Of a DNA stretch of 64,000 bases, positions 1-8,668 are shown piece by piece. This DNA is from an uncultured Gammaproteobacteria bacterium (GTDB lineage Bacteria > Pseudomonadota > Gammaproteobacteria > DRJJ01). Location: the NCBI GenBank assembly GCA_947258795.1, contig CAMYJU010000024.1, forward strand, positions 1 to 64,000, written 5' to 3'. Below the pieces are notes generated by a model, which was not told the origin of the DNA, ran no database searches, and was given only the letters and a program-made list of their open reading frames with translations. Position 1 is the stretch's first letter, and the number at the start of each line of letters is the position of its first letter. Both the position numbers and the translations under genes were made by a program.

Positions 1-4
1 CGGA

Positions 5-373
5 GTGGCTGGTGTTTCCGCACGAACTCGATGCACTCACACCCGAGGAACTAAAGGAACGACGGCCCGACATTGCGGAAATCGTTCAGGGCGTGAAATC
101 ACAGGCGATGACGGCCTGGTCTTCCTGCAGGTCAATGCGCAATTTAAGGTAACCAATCAGGAATTAAAGGCACATCTGAACACCCATTTACCGGCCATTC
201 GGCACACCATGATGCTGGTCTTGAGTGAACAATCTCAAAATGACGTTCGAACCGTAGCAGGAAAAGAAAAGTTGCGTGCGAAAACCTTGGCAGAAGTTCA
301 GTCCTTATTAAAAGAACAAATCGGGAATGAAGCAATAGATGAGATTTACTTTACCGGGTTCATTATCCAGTAA
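5..373 (+). CDS. FliL-like protein, N-terminally incomplete
   Basis: The last 85 or so residues read like the conserved C-terminal domain of FliL, the single-pass inner-membrane protein of the flagellar basal body. Visible family features are FLQVNAQFKV, the HLPAIRHTMMLVLS helix, GKEKLR and the ending EIYFTGFIIQ. The residues before GDDGLVFLQV (codons from position 5 to about 107) do not look like FliL: there is no membrane anchor and no ATG in this frame. Another frame (positions 3 to 152) looks more protein-like over the same stretch. The gene is therefore either cut by the window edge and frameshifted, or is a fragment joined to an unrelated upstream gene. It ends one base before the stop of the convergent phosphatase gene. 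Confidence 0.6.
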   Translation: MAGVSARTRCTHTRGTKGTTARHCGNRSGREITGDDGLVFLQVNAQFKVTNQELKAHLNTHLPAIRHTMMLVLSEQSQNDVRTVAGKEKLRAKTLAEVQSLLKEQIGNEAIDEIYFTGFIIQ

Positions 374-374
374 A

Positions 375-857
375 CTATAAATCCGCCTTTTGCTTGATAT
401 CGTCAAGCAAACCTCGCGACGCAGCCTCAACCATATCGAAGACCTTTTCAAAACCTTGTTGACCACCATAATAAGGATCAGGCACATCACGGACATTTAG
501 ATCTGCCGCAAAATCCAGAAACATATAAATCCTGTCCTGCAAGTTTGCCGGAGATTCGCTCATCAGGATGGCATGATTATCTGAGTCCATAGCAATCACA
601 TAATCAAACTCATCAAAATCATTGCCATGTACGCGACGCGCGCGAAGATCAGAGATATCCAGGCCTCGGGAAACAGCCGTAGATTGTGCCCGACGATCAG
701 GCGGTTCACCAACATGATAGGCATGCGTTCCGGCTGAATCCGTGGTAATCGCATGCGACAGGCCTTCCTGTTCCACGATGTGACGGAAGACACCTTCCGC
801 AGTTGGAGATCGGCAGATATTGCCCATGCAGACGAATAGCACTTTGGTGTTTTTCAT
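375..857 (-). CDS. Low-molecular-weight protein-tyrosine phosphatase
   Basis: This 160-residue protein is a cytoplasmic LMW-PTP, a family that hydrolyses phosphotyrosine and in bacteria often controls exopolysaccharide tyrosine kinases. The P-loop is near the N-terminus: FVCMGNICRS contains the nucleophile Cys10 and the phosphate-binding Arg16 in CX5R spacing. The general-acid Asp lies in the DPYYGG loop near residue 130. Length is normal for the family (about 150 to 160). The related arsenate reductases share the fold, but no wzc kinase or ars gene is adjacent, so the substrate cannot be inferred. It converges on the FliL-like gene with one base between the stops. Confidence 0.88.
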   Translation of the reverse strand: MKNTKVLFVCMGNICRSPTAEGVFRHIVEQEGLSHAITTDSAGTHAYHVGEPPDRRAQSTAVSRGLDISDLRARRVHGNDFDEFDYVIAMDSDNHAILMSESPANLQDRIYMFLDFAADLNVRDVPDPYYGGQQGFEKVFDMVEAASRGLLDDIKQKADL

Positions 858-985
858 GGTTACTACTTAATGCTGGTTATGAAAAATGAAAGATGGAATT
901 CTACAATAAATAATGAAATAGATCTCAGAAAACAGATACCAGTAAACCGGTATCCGTGCCGAATCACCAGACTCAGCTAAGTTGT

Positions 986-2758
986 CTACATATCGTCAAG
1001 GTAGGATTTGGCTTCTTCTCCGGGATTCGGCAAACCAGCAACACGCCAGGCATTTAAGCATGAACCAAATAAACCATGTATCCAGTATTTATCCTGATCA
1101 TAGTGATAACAAACATTTTTCATAGCAGGGGCAACACCAAATTTTACAAAGTAGTTTCGTAAGGCATGGATCACAAGCCAGTGGTCATTGGTTAACTCAC
1201 CGACGCCATACATTGCAGCCAGCTCAGTGGCAACGGTTTCATCCCACACTTCAGGATCGACCAATAAACCGTTTTCGTCCAGCTCGGGTGTCGCGTTGAA
1301 ACTCAGGTAATGTTTGTTACCGTTCTTGTCCAGATGCACCGTCTCGTACTGACTTAATTTCTTGCCCCGCAGTACATCACGAAAAGTGATGGTGTCCTGT
1401 TCCATGGTTTCAGGTAACAGGAATTCACGCAGGTGCATGCCGGTCATCTGTTCGGGGGTGTAACCGTAGATCTGTACGGAAGCAGCATTGACATAGGTCC
1501 AGTGGCCTCCGGCATCCATGGTCCAGACCAGGTCCTGCGCGGTCTCGACCAGGTTACGATAACGCGCCTCGGCCTTGCGTTGCTGCTCAAGTAACTGCTG
1601 GCGTTCGGAGCGGTCCGCAACGATATAGGTAAACATGTGTTTGCTGCGCGTACGCATGTCGCTGACCATCACCGAAACCAGTACGCTGTGGCCATCACGG
1701 TGGATGCCGATCTCTTCACGCTCACTCGCAAACAGTTCGGGTTTGCCGCGGGTTTCACTCAGGAATGGCAGCAGGTTGGACAATGGTTTGCCGCGTACCT
1801 CGTGCGAGTGATAGCCAAACAGTTTTTGCGCAGCCTGGTTAAAGGTATCGATACGGCCGGCCTCGGTGACCACGATAATCCCTTCAGCGGCACGGTCAAC
1901 AACCGCGCGGATCTGCTGTTCCTGGTCGGACAGGCGTTCGAACACCCGGCCCAGGGTCTGGGTCAGGATGCCGATCTCGTCGGTCGATGCCGGGCGCACC
2001 CCGGCAAGCTCGTTATAAGCGGTTGCACCGGTGCGTCCGAGCGCATGTTGCACCGGCGTCAGTGAGTGCTTAAGGCTGCGTACCGTCAGCAAACTGATCA
2101 GGCCGGTGGCCAGCGCGAGCGAACTCCATAGTAACAAGGCGTACAGGTTCAGGAGTCCGGTCTGTTGCCAGTAGTACACCATCATGAACGAATAACTGAG
2201 GATCGGCAGGAACGCGCCAAGCAGCAGAATCTTGTTACGAATACTGTTCTGTACGTGAAACAGGCCGGTCCACTGTGCGATTTTGCTGAGTTGGTCCATG
2301 CAGATCAGGTAGGCGGGCAGCCCGATAATAATACTGACCGTCATCAGTAGGGCGCCGAGCATGGTTGCGTGGCCGACAGTTACTGCAATGCCGCCTGGTG
2401 CCTGGGTGTGGTAAAGGACAGGGGCGGCCAGTGTAGACAGGATCAGCAGTCCCCAGTAAAGCCGGTTGAAACGTTTCAGGTAGTGATACACCAGTTCCGG
2501 TGCGTCGCCGTCGCCTTCACGCCGACGGCTCCAGGTCTCGAGGTTCTGGAAAGTGTTGTATATCCAACCACTGGCGAGCAGCATCATGCCCAGGCCAATG
2601 GCCGGTACACGGCCCTTGTTTAGCATCGCCTGGACCACGGTCAAATCCATTAGGCCAAAAAACACCAGGGTGGTCAGGCCCAGGATCGGGCTAATCAGGA
2701 AAACCAGTGCGACGACCCAGGTTACCCGGTTTCTAATTTTGTCGACCTGTTTATCCAA
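986..2758 (-). CDS. Membrane PAS sensor fused to a DsrC/TusE-like domain
   Basis: This is a 590-residue protein of unusual architecture. Residues about 12 to 235 are hydrophobic with roughly six membrane segments. A HAMP-like linker follows (about 230 to 285), then two PAS domains (about 285 to 400 and 395 to 495; motifs NQAAQKLFGY and VNAASVQIYGY). No histidine kinase, GGDEF or methyl-accepting domain follows. From about residue 493 the chain becomes a DsrC/TusE-family domain: DENGLLVDPEVWDE, the DHWLVIHALRNYF helix, FGVAPAM and WRVAGLPNP. The sulfur-carrying C-terminal Cys of DsrC is absent, because the end is GEEAKSYLDDM. The upstream Cys position is Trp571, with a Cys four residues earlier (Cys567). 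Sulfur-carrier chemistry is therefore unlikely, and a sensing or protein-binding role is an inference. It is transcribed away from the TRAP binding-protein gene. Confidence 0.8.
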   Translation of the reverse strand: MDKQVDKIRNRVTWVVALVFLISPILGLTTLVFFGLMDLTVVQAMLNKGRVPAIGLGMMLLASGWIYNTFQNLETWSRRREGDGDAPELVYHYLKRFNRLYWGLLILSTLAAPVLYHTQAPGGIAVTVGHATMLGALLMTVSIIIGLPAYLICMDQLSKIAQWTGLFHVQNSIRNKILLLGAFLPILSYSFMMVYYWQQTGLLNLYALLLWSSLALATGLISLLTVRSLKHSLTPVQHALGRTGATAYNELAGVRPASTDEIGILTQTLGRVFERLSDQEQQIRAVVDRAAEGIIVVTEAGRIDTFNQAAQKLFGYHSHEVRGKPLSNLLPFLSETRGKPELFASEREEIGIHRDGHSVLVSVMVSDMRTRSKHMFTYIVADRSERQQLLEQQRKAEARYRNLVETAQDLVWTMDAGGHWTYVNAASVQIYGYTPEQMTGMHLREFLLPETMEQDTITFRDVLRGKKLSQYETVHLDKNGNKHYLSFNATPELDENGLLVDPEVWDETVATELAAMYGVGELTNDHWLVIHALRNYFVKFGVAPAMKNVCYHYDQDKYWIHGLFGSCLNAWRVAGLPNPGEEAKSYLDDM

Positions 2759-2951
2759 ACTTAATACCTTGCGTAGCCAGGCAGAGGATTGGCTTTGTGG
2801 AAGTATCTCAAATCAGCCTGCTTATTGCCATGTTTCGGATCATATAAAAGGAATAGATCAGCCTGATCCGGCTTGCCGACGACTGTGTCACGCTATGGAA
2901 CATTGCCAAAATCGGTTAAAGTAGACAGCAATAATAAAACAGGAGTGGGTC

Positions 2952-4058
2952 ATGAAACGTCGCGATTTTGTATCAAAGCTGGGTTTGGGTACGGTAGCCG
3001 GTGCCGGTCTGTTGGCAGCTTGTGGCGAGAAAACTACGCAACAGGACAAGAGTGGCAAGGATTTCAAGACCGAATACCAATGGAAAATGGTGACCACCTG
3101 GCCGAAGGACTTTCCGGGGCTGGGTACCGGTGCGAACACGCTGGCGCGACTGATCGGCGAGATGTCCGGCGGCCGCATTATGGTCAAGGTTTACGGCGCA
3201 AAGGAACTGGTGCCGGCATTCGAGATATTTGATGCCGTATCGGGTGGTACCGCCGAGATGGGGCATGGCGCCAGTTATTACTGGAAGGGTAAAAGCGAGG
3301 CGGCACAGTTTTTTGCCGCGGTGCCGTTTGGCCTGACCGCACAGGAAATGAACAGCTGGCTGTACTACGGCGGCGGCATGGAACTGTGGCACGAGGTGTA
3401 CGAGCCGTTTGGACTGGTACCGGCCGCGGCCGGTAATACCGGTGTGCAAATGGGTGGCTGGTTTAACCGGGAGATCAACAGCCTGGCCGACCTGCAGGGT
3501 CTGAAAATGCGCATCCCCGGCCTCGGCGGTGAAGTACTGAAGCGTGCCGGTGGCACGCCAGTGAGTCTGCCGGGTGGCGAGATCTTTACCTCGCTGCAGT
3601 CCGGCGCGATCGACGCGACTGAGTGGGTCGGGCCATACAACGACCTGGCCTTTGGTCTGTACAAGGCAGCGAAACATTATTACTACCCGGGTTGGCACGA
3701 ACCGGGTACCACGCTTGAGGCCTTTGTGAGCAAGAAGGCATTCGACGCGCTGCCCGAGGACTTGCAGAGTATAGTCATGAGCGCCTGCCGTATCGCCAAC
3801 CAGGACATGCTGGCCGAATACACCGCACGCAACAACCAGGCCCTGTATACCCTGGTCAATGAGCACCAGGTCGACCTGCGCCGCTTCCCGGACGAAGTGC
3901 TGGATAAATTGCGTAGCCTGTCAGATACCGTTGTTGCTGAAGTCGCCGACAAGGACCCGCTCAGCCGAAAGGTGTACGAGTCCTACAAGCAGTTCCGCGA
4001 TCAGGTCATAGACTGGCACGAGGTATCGGAACGCGCCTATCTGAATGCGCGGGGCTAA
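2952..4058 (+). CDS. TRAP transporter substrate-binding protein (DctP family)
   Basis: This 368-residue periplasmic solute receptor belongs to the DctP/TakP-type TRAP family, which delivers organic acids or related anions to a QM permease. The N-terminus (MKRRDFVSKLGLGTVAGAG) carries an RRDF Tat-like motif followed by LLAAC, a lipobox-like site, so it may be exported folded and lipid-anchored. Family-typical stretches are GGTAEMGHG, FNREINSLADLQGLKMRIPG and SLQSGAIDATEWVGP, which contains the Arg and Trp region that clamps the ligand carboxylate. A good GGAGTGG ribosome site precedes the ATG. Its permease genes lie on the opposite strand and converge on it, with stop codons overlapping by two bases. 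The substrate is not deducible. Confidence 0.9.
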   Translation: MKRRDFVSKLGLGTVAGAGLLAACGEKTTQQDKSGKDFKTEYQWKMVTTWPKDFPGLGTGANTLARLIGEMSGGRIMVKVYGAKELVPAFEIFDAVSGGTAEMGHGASYYWKGKSEAAQFFAAVPFGLTAQEMNSWLYYGGGMELWHEVYEPFGLVPAAAGNTGVQMGGWFNREINSLADLQGLKMRIPGLGGEVLKRAGGTPVSLPGGEIFTSLQSGAIDATEWVGPYNDLAFGLYKAAKHYYYPGWHEPGTTLEAFVSKKAFDALPEDLQSIVMSACRIANQDMLAEYTARNNQALYTLVNEHQVDLRRFPDEVLDKLRSLSDTVVAEVADKDPLSRKVYESYKQFRDQVIDWHEVSERAYLNARG

Positions 4059-5458
4059 CCCGGATACAGCACCTTCGGTAACCAGGTCGCCAGCGCCGGC
4101 CAGTAGGCGAGCATGGCCATGGCCAGTAGCTGGATCGCGATATACGGGATCACACCTTTATATATCTGTGCGGTCTGCACGGCAGCCGGCGCGACGCCGC
4201 GCAGGTAAAACAATGCAAAGCCGAACGGCGGGGTCAGGAATGAAGTCTGCAGGTTGATCGCAATCATCACGCCGAGCCACACCGGGTCCAGTCCCATGCC
4301 GAGCAGTACCGGCCCGACGATCGGTACGACCACAAAGGTGATCTCGATAAAGTCGAGCACGAAGCCGAGTACGAACATCAGTAACATGACCACCAGCATC
4401 GCGGTGAACACCCCGCCGGGCAGGTTGCCGAGAAAATCGGCGATGATCTCGTCACCGCCAAATCCGCGGAATACCACCGAGAAGATGGACGCACCGATCA
4501 GGATCAGGAACACCATGCTGGTGACCTCGGTGGTGTTGATCACGACTTTGCGCAGGATATCCAGGTTTAACTGTTTTCTGGATGCAGCCAGCAGTATCGC
4601 GCCGATGGCACCGACGGATGCGGCCTCGGTCGGTGTGGCCAGTCCGGTGATGATCGAACCGAGTACTGCGATAATCAGCAGTAGTGGTGGTAGCAGTGCA
4701 GAGAATACCTGCTGGAGTAATTTGTGTCCGGCCAGTTCATTTTGCTGATCCTGCGACAGGGCCGGTACGCTTTCTTTACGGAAAAAAGTAAGAAACATTA
4801 TATAAAGAATATACAACCCGACCAGCATCAGACCGGGGAGCAGTGCGCCGGCAAACAGGTCGCCAACCGACACGGTGGTCGGGGCGCTGTATTCGAAGAT
4901 GCCCTGGCTGGCCAGCTCCTGCTGTTTGCTCAGTTGCGACTGGCTGTATGCGTTAGCAATCACGTCACCGAGCAGGATCAGGATGATCGATGGCGGAATG
5001 ATCTGTCCGAGCGTACCGGACGCGCAGATCGTACCGGTGGCCACGGCCGGATCGTAGCCACGCTTGAGCATGGTCGGTAGTGCGAGCAGGCCCATGGTGA
5101 CCACGGTGGCGCCGACGATGCCGGTACTGGCCGCCATCAGCATGCCGACCAGTATGACCGAGATGCCAAGGCCACCGCGCCGTCGACCGAACAGCGCGGC
5201 CATGGTATCGAGCAGGTTTTCCGCGACCTGCGAGCGCTCCAGCATCACGCCCATGAACACGAACAGCGGGACCGCGATCAGGGTGGTGTTGGTCATGATG
5301 CCATACAGGCGGCTGGGCAGGGTTCCCAGTAATGGATCAAATGTGCCGGTCAGTGTACCGATTGCAGCAAACAGTAATGCGGTGCCGGCCAGCGTGATTG
5401 CGACCGGAAAACCGATCATCAGCATCAGGCAGATCACAATAAACAGGGTGATGGCCAT
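4055..5458 (-). CDS. dctM: TRAP transporter large permease subunit (DctM)
   Basis: This 467-residue integral membrane protein is the large, translocating subunit of a TRAP transporter. The hydrophobic profile suggests a dozen or so membrane segments. Family signatures include GFPVAITLAG near the N-terminus, PLFVFMGVMLERSQVAENL, IVGATVVTMGLLALP and the conserved ICASGTLGQIIPPSI, with FVLGFVLDFIEITFV further on. A hydrophilic insert of roughly 60 residues (about 180 to 245) is typical of the larger DctM variants. It starts inside the stop codon of dctQ (TAATG), showing translational coupling. The product should act with the DctQ subunit and the binding protein at 2952. Confidence 0.93.
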   Translation of the reverse strand: MAITLFIVICLMLMIGFPVAITLAGTALLFAAIGTLTGTFDPLLGTLPSRLYGIMTNTTLIAVPLFVFMGVMLERSQVAENLLDTMAALFGRRRGGLGISVILVGMLMAASTGIVGATVVTMGLLALPTMLKRGYDPAVATGTICASGTLGQIIPPSIILILLGDVIANAYSQSQLSKQQELASQGIFEYSAPTTVSVGDLFAGALLPGLMLVGLYILYIMFLTFFRKESVPALSQDQQNELAGHKLLQQVFSALLPPLLLIIAVLGSIITGLATPTEAASVGAIGAILLAASRKQLNLDILRKVVINTTEVTSMVFLILIGASIFSVVFRGFGGDEIIADFLGNLPGGVFTAMLVVMLLMFVLGFVLDFIEITFVVVPIVGPVLLGMGLDPVWLGVMIAINLQTSFLTPPFGFALFYLRGVAPAAVQTAQIYKGVIPYIAIQLLAMAMLAYWPALATWLPKVLYPG

Positions 5459-6009
5459 TATTCGGTTTTCTCACCCCGGGCCGCTGGTGTCCGGCCGGTC
5501 AATAACAGGATGTTGCGAAGTATCCAGCCGATGCCCTGCAGGATCATCAGTAGTGGCATGACCAGTAACAGGGTTTTGAGCAGGAACACCAGTGGTATAC
5601 CACCGGCCTCGGGCGAGCCTTCCAGTACGCTCCATGAGGCGGACACATAGTTCAGGCTGAGCCAGAACAGAGTGATGAATACCGGCATCAGCAACAGAAC
5701 CGTACCCAGCAGGTCTATCCAGTTGCGGGTGCGTTCACTGAATCTGCGGTTGAAAATATCCACACGTACATGGCGATCGCGTTGCAGGGTGTACGGGATA
5801 CCGAGCATGAACACCAACGCATGCAGATAGGTCACGGATTCCTGTAGCGCAATCCAGCCGATATCGAACAGGTAGCGCAATACGGCGACGACAAAGCTGA
5901 TCAGTACCATGAACACCACCAGCCAGGCGATACTGCGGCCACAAACACCGATCAGGGTGTCGATCCAGCCGATCAGGCGGTGCGGGAGTGTATTGTTATT
6001 GTCAGCCAT
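5458..6009 (-). CDS. dctQ: TRAP transporter small permease subunit (DctQ)
   Basis: This 183-residue protein has four predicted hydrophobic segments and the DctQ-family pattern. Visible marks are LRYLFDIGWIALQE after helix one, YTLQRDRHVRVDIF before helix two, and SWSVLEGSPEAGG in the loop before the last helix. DctQ stabilises DctM in the inner membrane. The gene is first in a two-gene minus-strand operon. A hairpin with a T-run on the minus strand (6046 to 6078) lies about 40 bases before its start codon, which could be a leader attenuator or the end of a small upstream transcript. Confidence 0.9.
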   Translation of the reverse strand: MADNNNTLPHRLIGWIDTLIGVCGRSIAWLVVFMVLISFVVAVLRYLFDIGWIALQESVTYLHALVFMLGIPYTLQRDRHVRVDIFNRRFSERTRNWIDLLGTVLLLMPVFITLFWLSLNYVSASWSVLEGSPEAGGIPLVFLLKTLLLVMPLLMILQGIGWILRNILLLTGRTPAARGEKTE

Positions 6010-6045
6010 GATGGCTGCTTATTATACGGGCAGAGTGTGGATAAA

Positions 6046-6078
6046 TAAAAAAACGGCAGGGTAGGGGGACCCTGCCGT
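6046..6078 (-). terminator. Rho-independent terminator on the minus strand, upstream of dctQ
   Basis: A perfect 10-bp stem (ACGGCAGGGT pairing with ACCCTGCCGT, loop of six) is followed on the minus strand by seven T residues. No minus-strand gene lies upstream before dsbA, which is on the plus strand. The terminator must therefore end either a leader RNA of dctQM or a small RNA transcribed from about 6.1 to 6.3 kb. Confidence 0.75.
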
Positions 6079-6330
6079 ACAATCGAGTCGTAACACTCTG
6101 AAATGAATCAGGCCAGGGAGGAGGTTGGCCCAATCTGTACAATATGACAGCTACTGGCACAAATGGTTCCCTGGGGGTACGGGATTGTGTAGATAAACGC
6201 CTGTTCAGCCCCTGTTCAGCATGAAACCCCTAGGCTATGAACAAATTACTTGTCATTGTGGTCAATACACCATATATATAGAGTCGTGCAGGTAAAAAAT
6301 GAGTGCCGCACAAAATCAGGGAGTTAAAAT
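6079..6330. other. Intergenic region between dctQ and dsbA
   Basis: No protein-coding gene is recognisable here. The stretch contains the hairpin GGCCA...TGGCC near 6111 to 6130, a tandem CTGTTCAGC repeat (near 6200 to 6220) and an AT-rich segment near 6270. The dsbA ribosome site GGGAG lies at 6320 to 6324. A short minus-strand RNA ending at the 6046 to 6078 terminator could originate here. Confidence 0.4.
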
Positions 6331-6963
6331 ATGTTACGTTTGAAATATCTGTTGTCTGGTCTGATTCTGTTATTACCGCTGGGTCTGCAGGCGGCCCCGA
6401 AGATCGTCGAGGGTTTTGAGTACAAACGCATTGTCCCGGCGCAGCAGACACAAGTCCCAAAGGGCAAAATCGAAGTTGTCGAGCTGTTCTGGTATGGCTG
6501 TCCAGCTTGCAATCGCTTTGAGCCTGATCTGAATAAATGGCTACAGGACAAACCAGAAGACGTGGTGTTTGTCCGGATGCCGGCGCAGTTCAACCCAGGC
6601 TGGGTGATCCATGCGCAGGCCTATTACACGGCCGAGGCACTGGGTGTAACAGAAAAATTGCATCACAAGCTGTTCGAGGCCATGCATAAGAAAAAGCGCA
6701 AACTGAAAACCGTTGACGAGATTGCGGCCGTGTTTGTCGAGAACGGCATCAGCCGGGAAAAATTCGACAAGGTATTCAATTCCTTTGGCGTGAAAACCAA
6801 ACTGGCGAATGCACGAGGTATGGCACAGCGTTATGGCGCTCACAGTGTGCCGACTGTGATTATCAATGGTAAATACCGTAGTGACGCGACTACGGCTGGT
6901 GGTACGTACAAGGATTTAATCAATGTTATCAATTTTCTGATTAACAAGGAGCGTAATCAGTAA
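6331..6963 (+). CDS. dsbA: Thiol:disulfide interchange protein DsbA
   Basis: This 210-residue periplasmic oxidase introduces disulfide bonds into exported proteins. It has a signal peptide (hydrophobic residues 5 to 20, ending LQAA), a thioredoxin fold with the active site FWYGCPAC (Cys57 and Cys60), an inserted helical domain, and the cis-proline segment HSVPTVIING. The CXXC dipeptide is PA rather than the PH of E. coli DsbA, which would alter the redox potential. It would serve cytochrome c biogenesis, relevant for the many haem proteins in this window. A GGGAG ribosome site lies seven bases before the ATG. The acetolactate synthase gene follows after 12 bases. Confidence 0.93.
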   Translation: MLRLKYLLSGLILLLPLGLQAAPKIVEGFEYKRIVPAQQTQVPKGKIEVVELFWYGCPACNRFEPDLNKWLQDKPEDVVFVRMPAQFNPGWVIHAQAYYTAEALGVTEKLHHKLFEAMHKKKRKLKTVDEIAAVFVENGISREKFDKVFNSFGVKTKLANARGMAQRYGAHSVPTVIINGKYRSDATTAGGTYKDLINVINFLINKERNQ

Positions 6964-6975
6964 AAATCATTCCGT

Positions 6976-8628
6976 ATGGATGAACAATATAAAAATGTGA
7001 AAGCAGCCGAGCTGTTTGTAAAATGCCTGGAAACGGAAGGTGTAGAGTACATATTCGGTATACCGGGTGAAGAAAACCTGGACCTGATGGATGCGCTGCT
7101 TGATTCCAGCATCCACTTTGTGACCACCCGGCACGAGCAGGGCGCGGCATTCATGGCCGACCTGTACGGGCGCCTGACCGGGCGTGCCGGTGTGTGTATG
7201 TCGACTCTGGGTCCCGGTGCGACCAACCTGATGACCGGTGTCGCCGATGCGAACATGGACCATGCGCCGCTGGTTGCGATTGCCGGGCAGGCCAGTACCC
7301 ACCGACTGCACAAGGAGTCCCACCAGGTACTGGACCTGGAAGAAATGTTCCGGCCGATCACCAAGTATTCCACGCGCCTGCTGACGCCGGGCGTGATTCC
7401 GGAAGTGGTGCGCAAGGTGTTCAAGGTCGCGCAGACCGAGAAGGCTGGCGCCTGCTTTATCGAGATCCCTGAGAATATCGCCGCAATGCGGCTCGACGGC
7501 AAGCCGATGGTGGCGCGACATCCGCAAGCGTCCGAACCGCCGGCTGACCGGGTGGCCAAGGCCGCTGATATCATCTCGAGTGCGCGCAGCCCGATCATCC
7601 TGGCCGGCAATGGTGTGATACGTGCGCGTGCCTGGAAACAGCTTGCTGAATTTGCCGAAAAGCTGAACATCCCGACCGCTAACACCTTTATGGCCAAGGG
7701 CGCGCTGCCATTCAAGCACCCGATGGCGCTGGGAAGTGCCGGTCTACAGACACATGATTATGTCAATTGCGGTTTCGATCGGGCCGATGTGGTCATTTGC
7801 ATCGGATATGACCTGGTCGAGTACCATCCTTATTTATGGCACCCGTCCGGTGACCGCCAGATTATTCATATCGACAGCCGTCACGCCGAGGTCGATGAGG
7901 CCTACGATGTCTGTGTCGGCGTGGTCGGTGATATCAAGAAAAGCCTGGTGCGTATCGGCGAACTGGCCACACCGCATGTCGGCCACCTGATGCGGCCGTT
8001 ACGTGACGCGTTGATCAAGGAAATGAACCGTCACTGTGAAGACATCGACTACCCGGTCAAGCCGCAGAAGCTGATCTGGGACCTGCGTACCGCGATGGAC
8101 CTGGAGGATATCGTGGTTTGTGATGTCGGTGCGCATAAGATGTGGATGGCACGCATGTTTCGCTGTGAATACCCGAATACCTGCATTATTTCCAACGGTT
8201 TTGCCAGCATGGGGGTTGCGGTACCGGGTGCGATCGCGGCCAAGCTGGTCAACCCGGACCGTGCCGTGGTGGCGGTCACGGGTGACGCCGGTTTTCTGAT
8301 GAATTCGCAGGAAATCGAGACCGCGATCAGGATGAATGTCGCGATCGTCATATTAATATGGAATGATGCCGGTTATGGCCTGATCGAGTGGAAGCAGATG
8401 GCGCAGTTCGGGCGTAAATCGAATGTGGACTTCGGCAACCCGGATTTCGTCAAATATGCCGAATCCTTCGGCGCGAAGGGCTACCGCATAGAACGTACCG
8501 AACAGCTACTGCCCACCCTGAACGAGGCCTTGCAACAGTCTACACTGTGTATAATTGATTGCCCGGTAGACTACAGCGAAAATATGAAGCTGACCCGGCA
8601 ACTGGGCGAGATGGTATCACCCATCTAG
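6976..8628 (+). CDS. Acetolactate synthase, large-subunit type
   Basis: This 550-residue thiamine-diphosphate enzyme condenses pyruvate to 2-acetolactate. The catalytic Glu lies in TTRHEQGAAFMAD (residue 54), STLGPGATNL follows, and the ThDP/Mg motif is in the C-terminal domain (VTGDAGFLMNSQEIETA with the downstream WNDAGYGLIEWKQ). No regulatory small subunit (ilvN/ilvH) is adjacent. The sequence style resembles the stand-alone catabolic AlsS/BudB group more than biosynthetic IlvB, but related ThDP carboligases cannot be excluded. It starts 12 bases after dsbA and may be cotranscribed with it. Confidence 0.85.
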   Translation: MDEQYKNVKAAELFVKCLETEGVEYIFGIPGEENLDLMDALLDSSIHFVTTRHEQGAAFMADLYGRLTGRAGVCMSTLGPGATNLMTGVADANMDHAPLVAIAGQASTHRLHKESHQVLDLEEMFRPITKYSTRLLTPGVIPEVVRKVFKVAQTEKAGACFIEIPENIAAMRLDGKPMVARHPQASEPPADRVAKAADIISSARSPIILAGNGVIRARAWKQLAEFAEKLNIPTANTFMAKGALPFKHPMALGSAGLQTHDYVNCGFDRADVVICIGYDLVEYHPYLWHPSGDRQIIHIDSRHAEVDEAYDVCVGVVGDIKKSLVRIGELATPHVGHLMRPLRDALIKEMNRHCEDIDYPVKPQKLIWDLRTAMDLEDIVVCDVGAHKMWMARMFRCEYPNTCIISNGFASMGVAVPGAIAAKLVNPDRAVVAVTGDAGFLMNSQEIETAIRMNVAIVILIWNDAGYGLIEWKQMAQFGRKSNVDFGNPDFVKYAESFGAKGYRIERTEQLLPTLNEALQQSTLCIIDCPVDYSENMKLTRQLGEMVSPI

Positions 8629-8668
8629 ACCGGTTTAAGGCCGCGCCCGGCCGGCCGATACGGTATTT

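Noticed and set aside
3365-3866. Long antisense frames within the TRAP receptor and similar frames within other GC-rich genes
   Set aside because: They overlap certain genes, have no family features and follow from codon bias.
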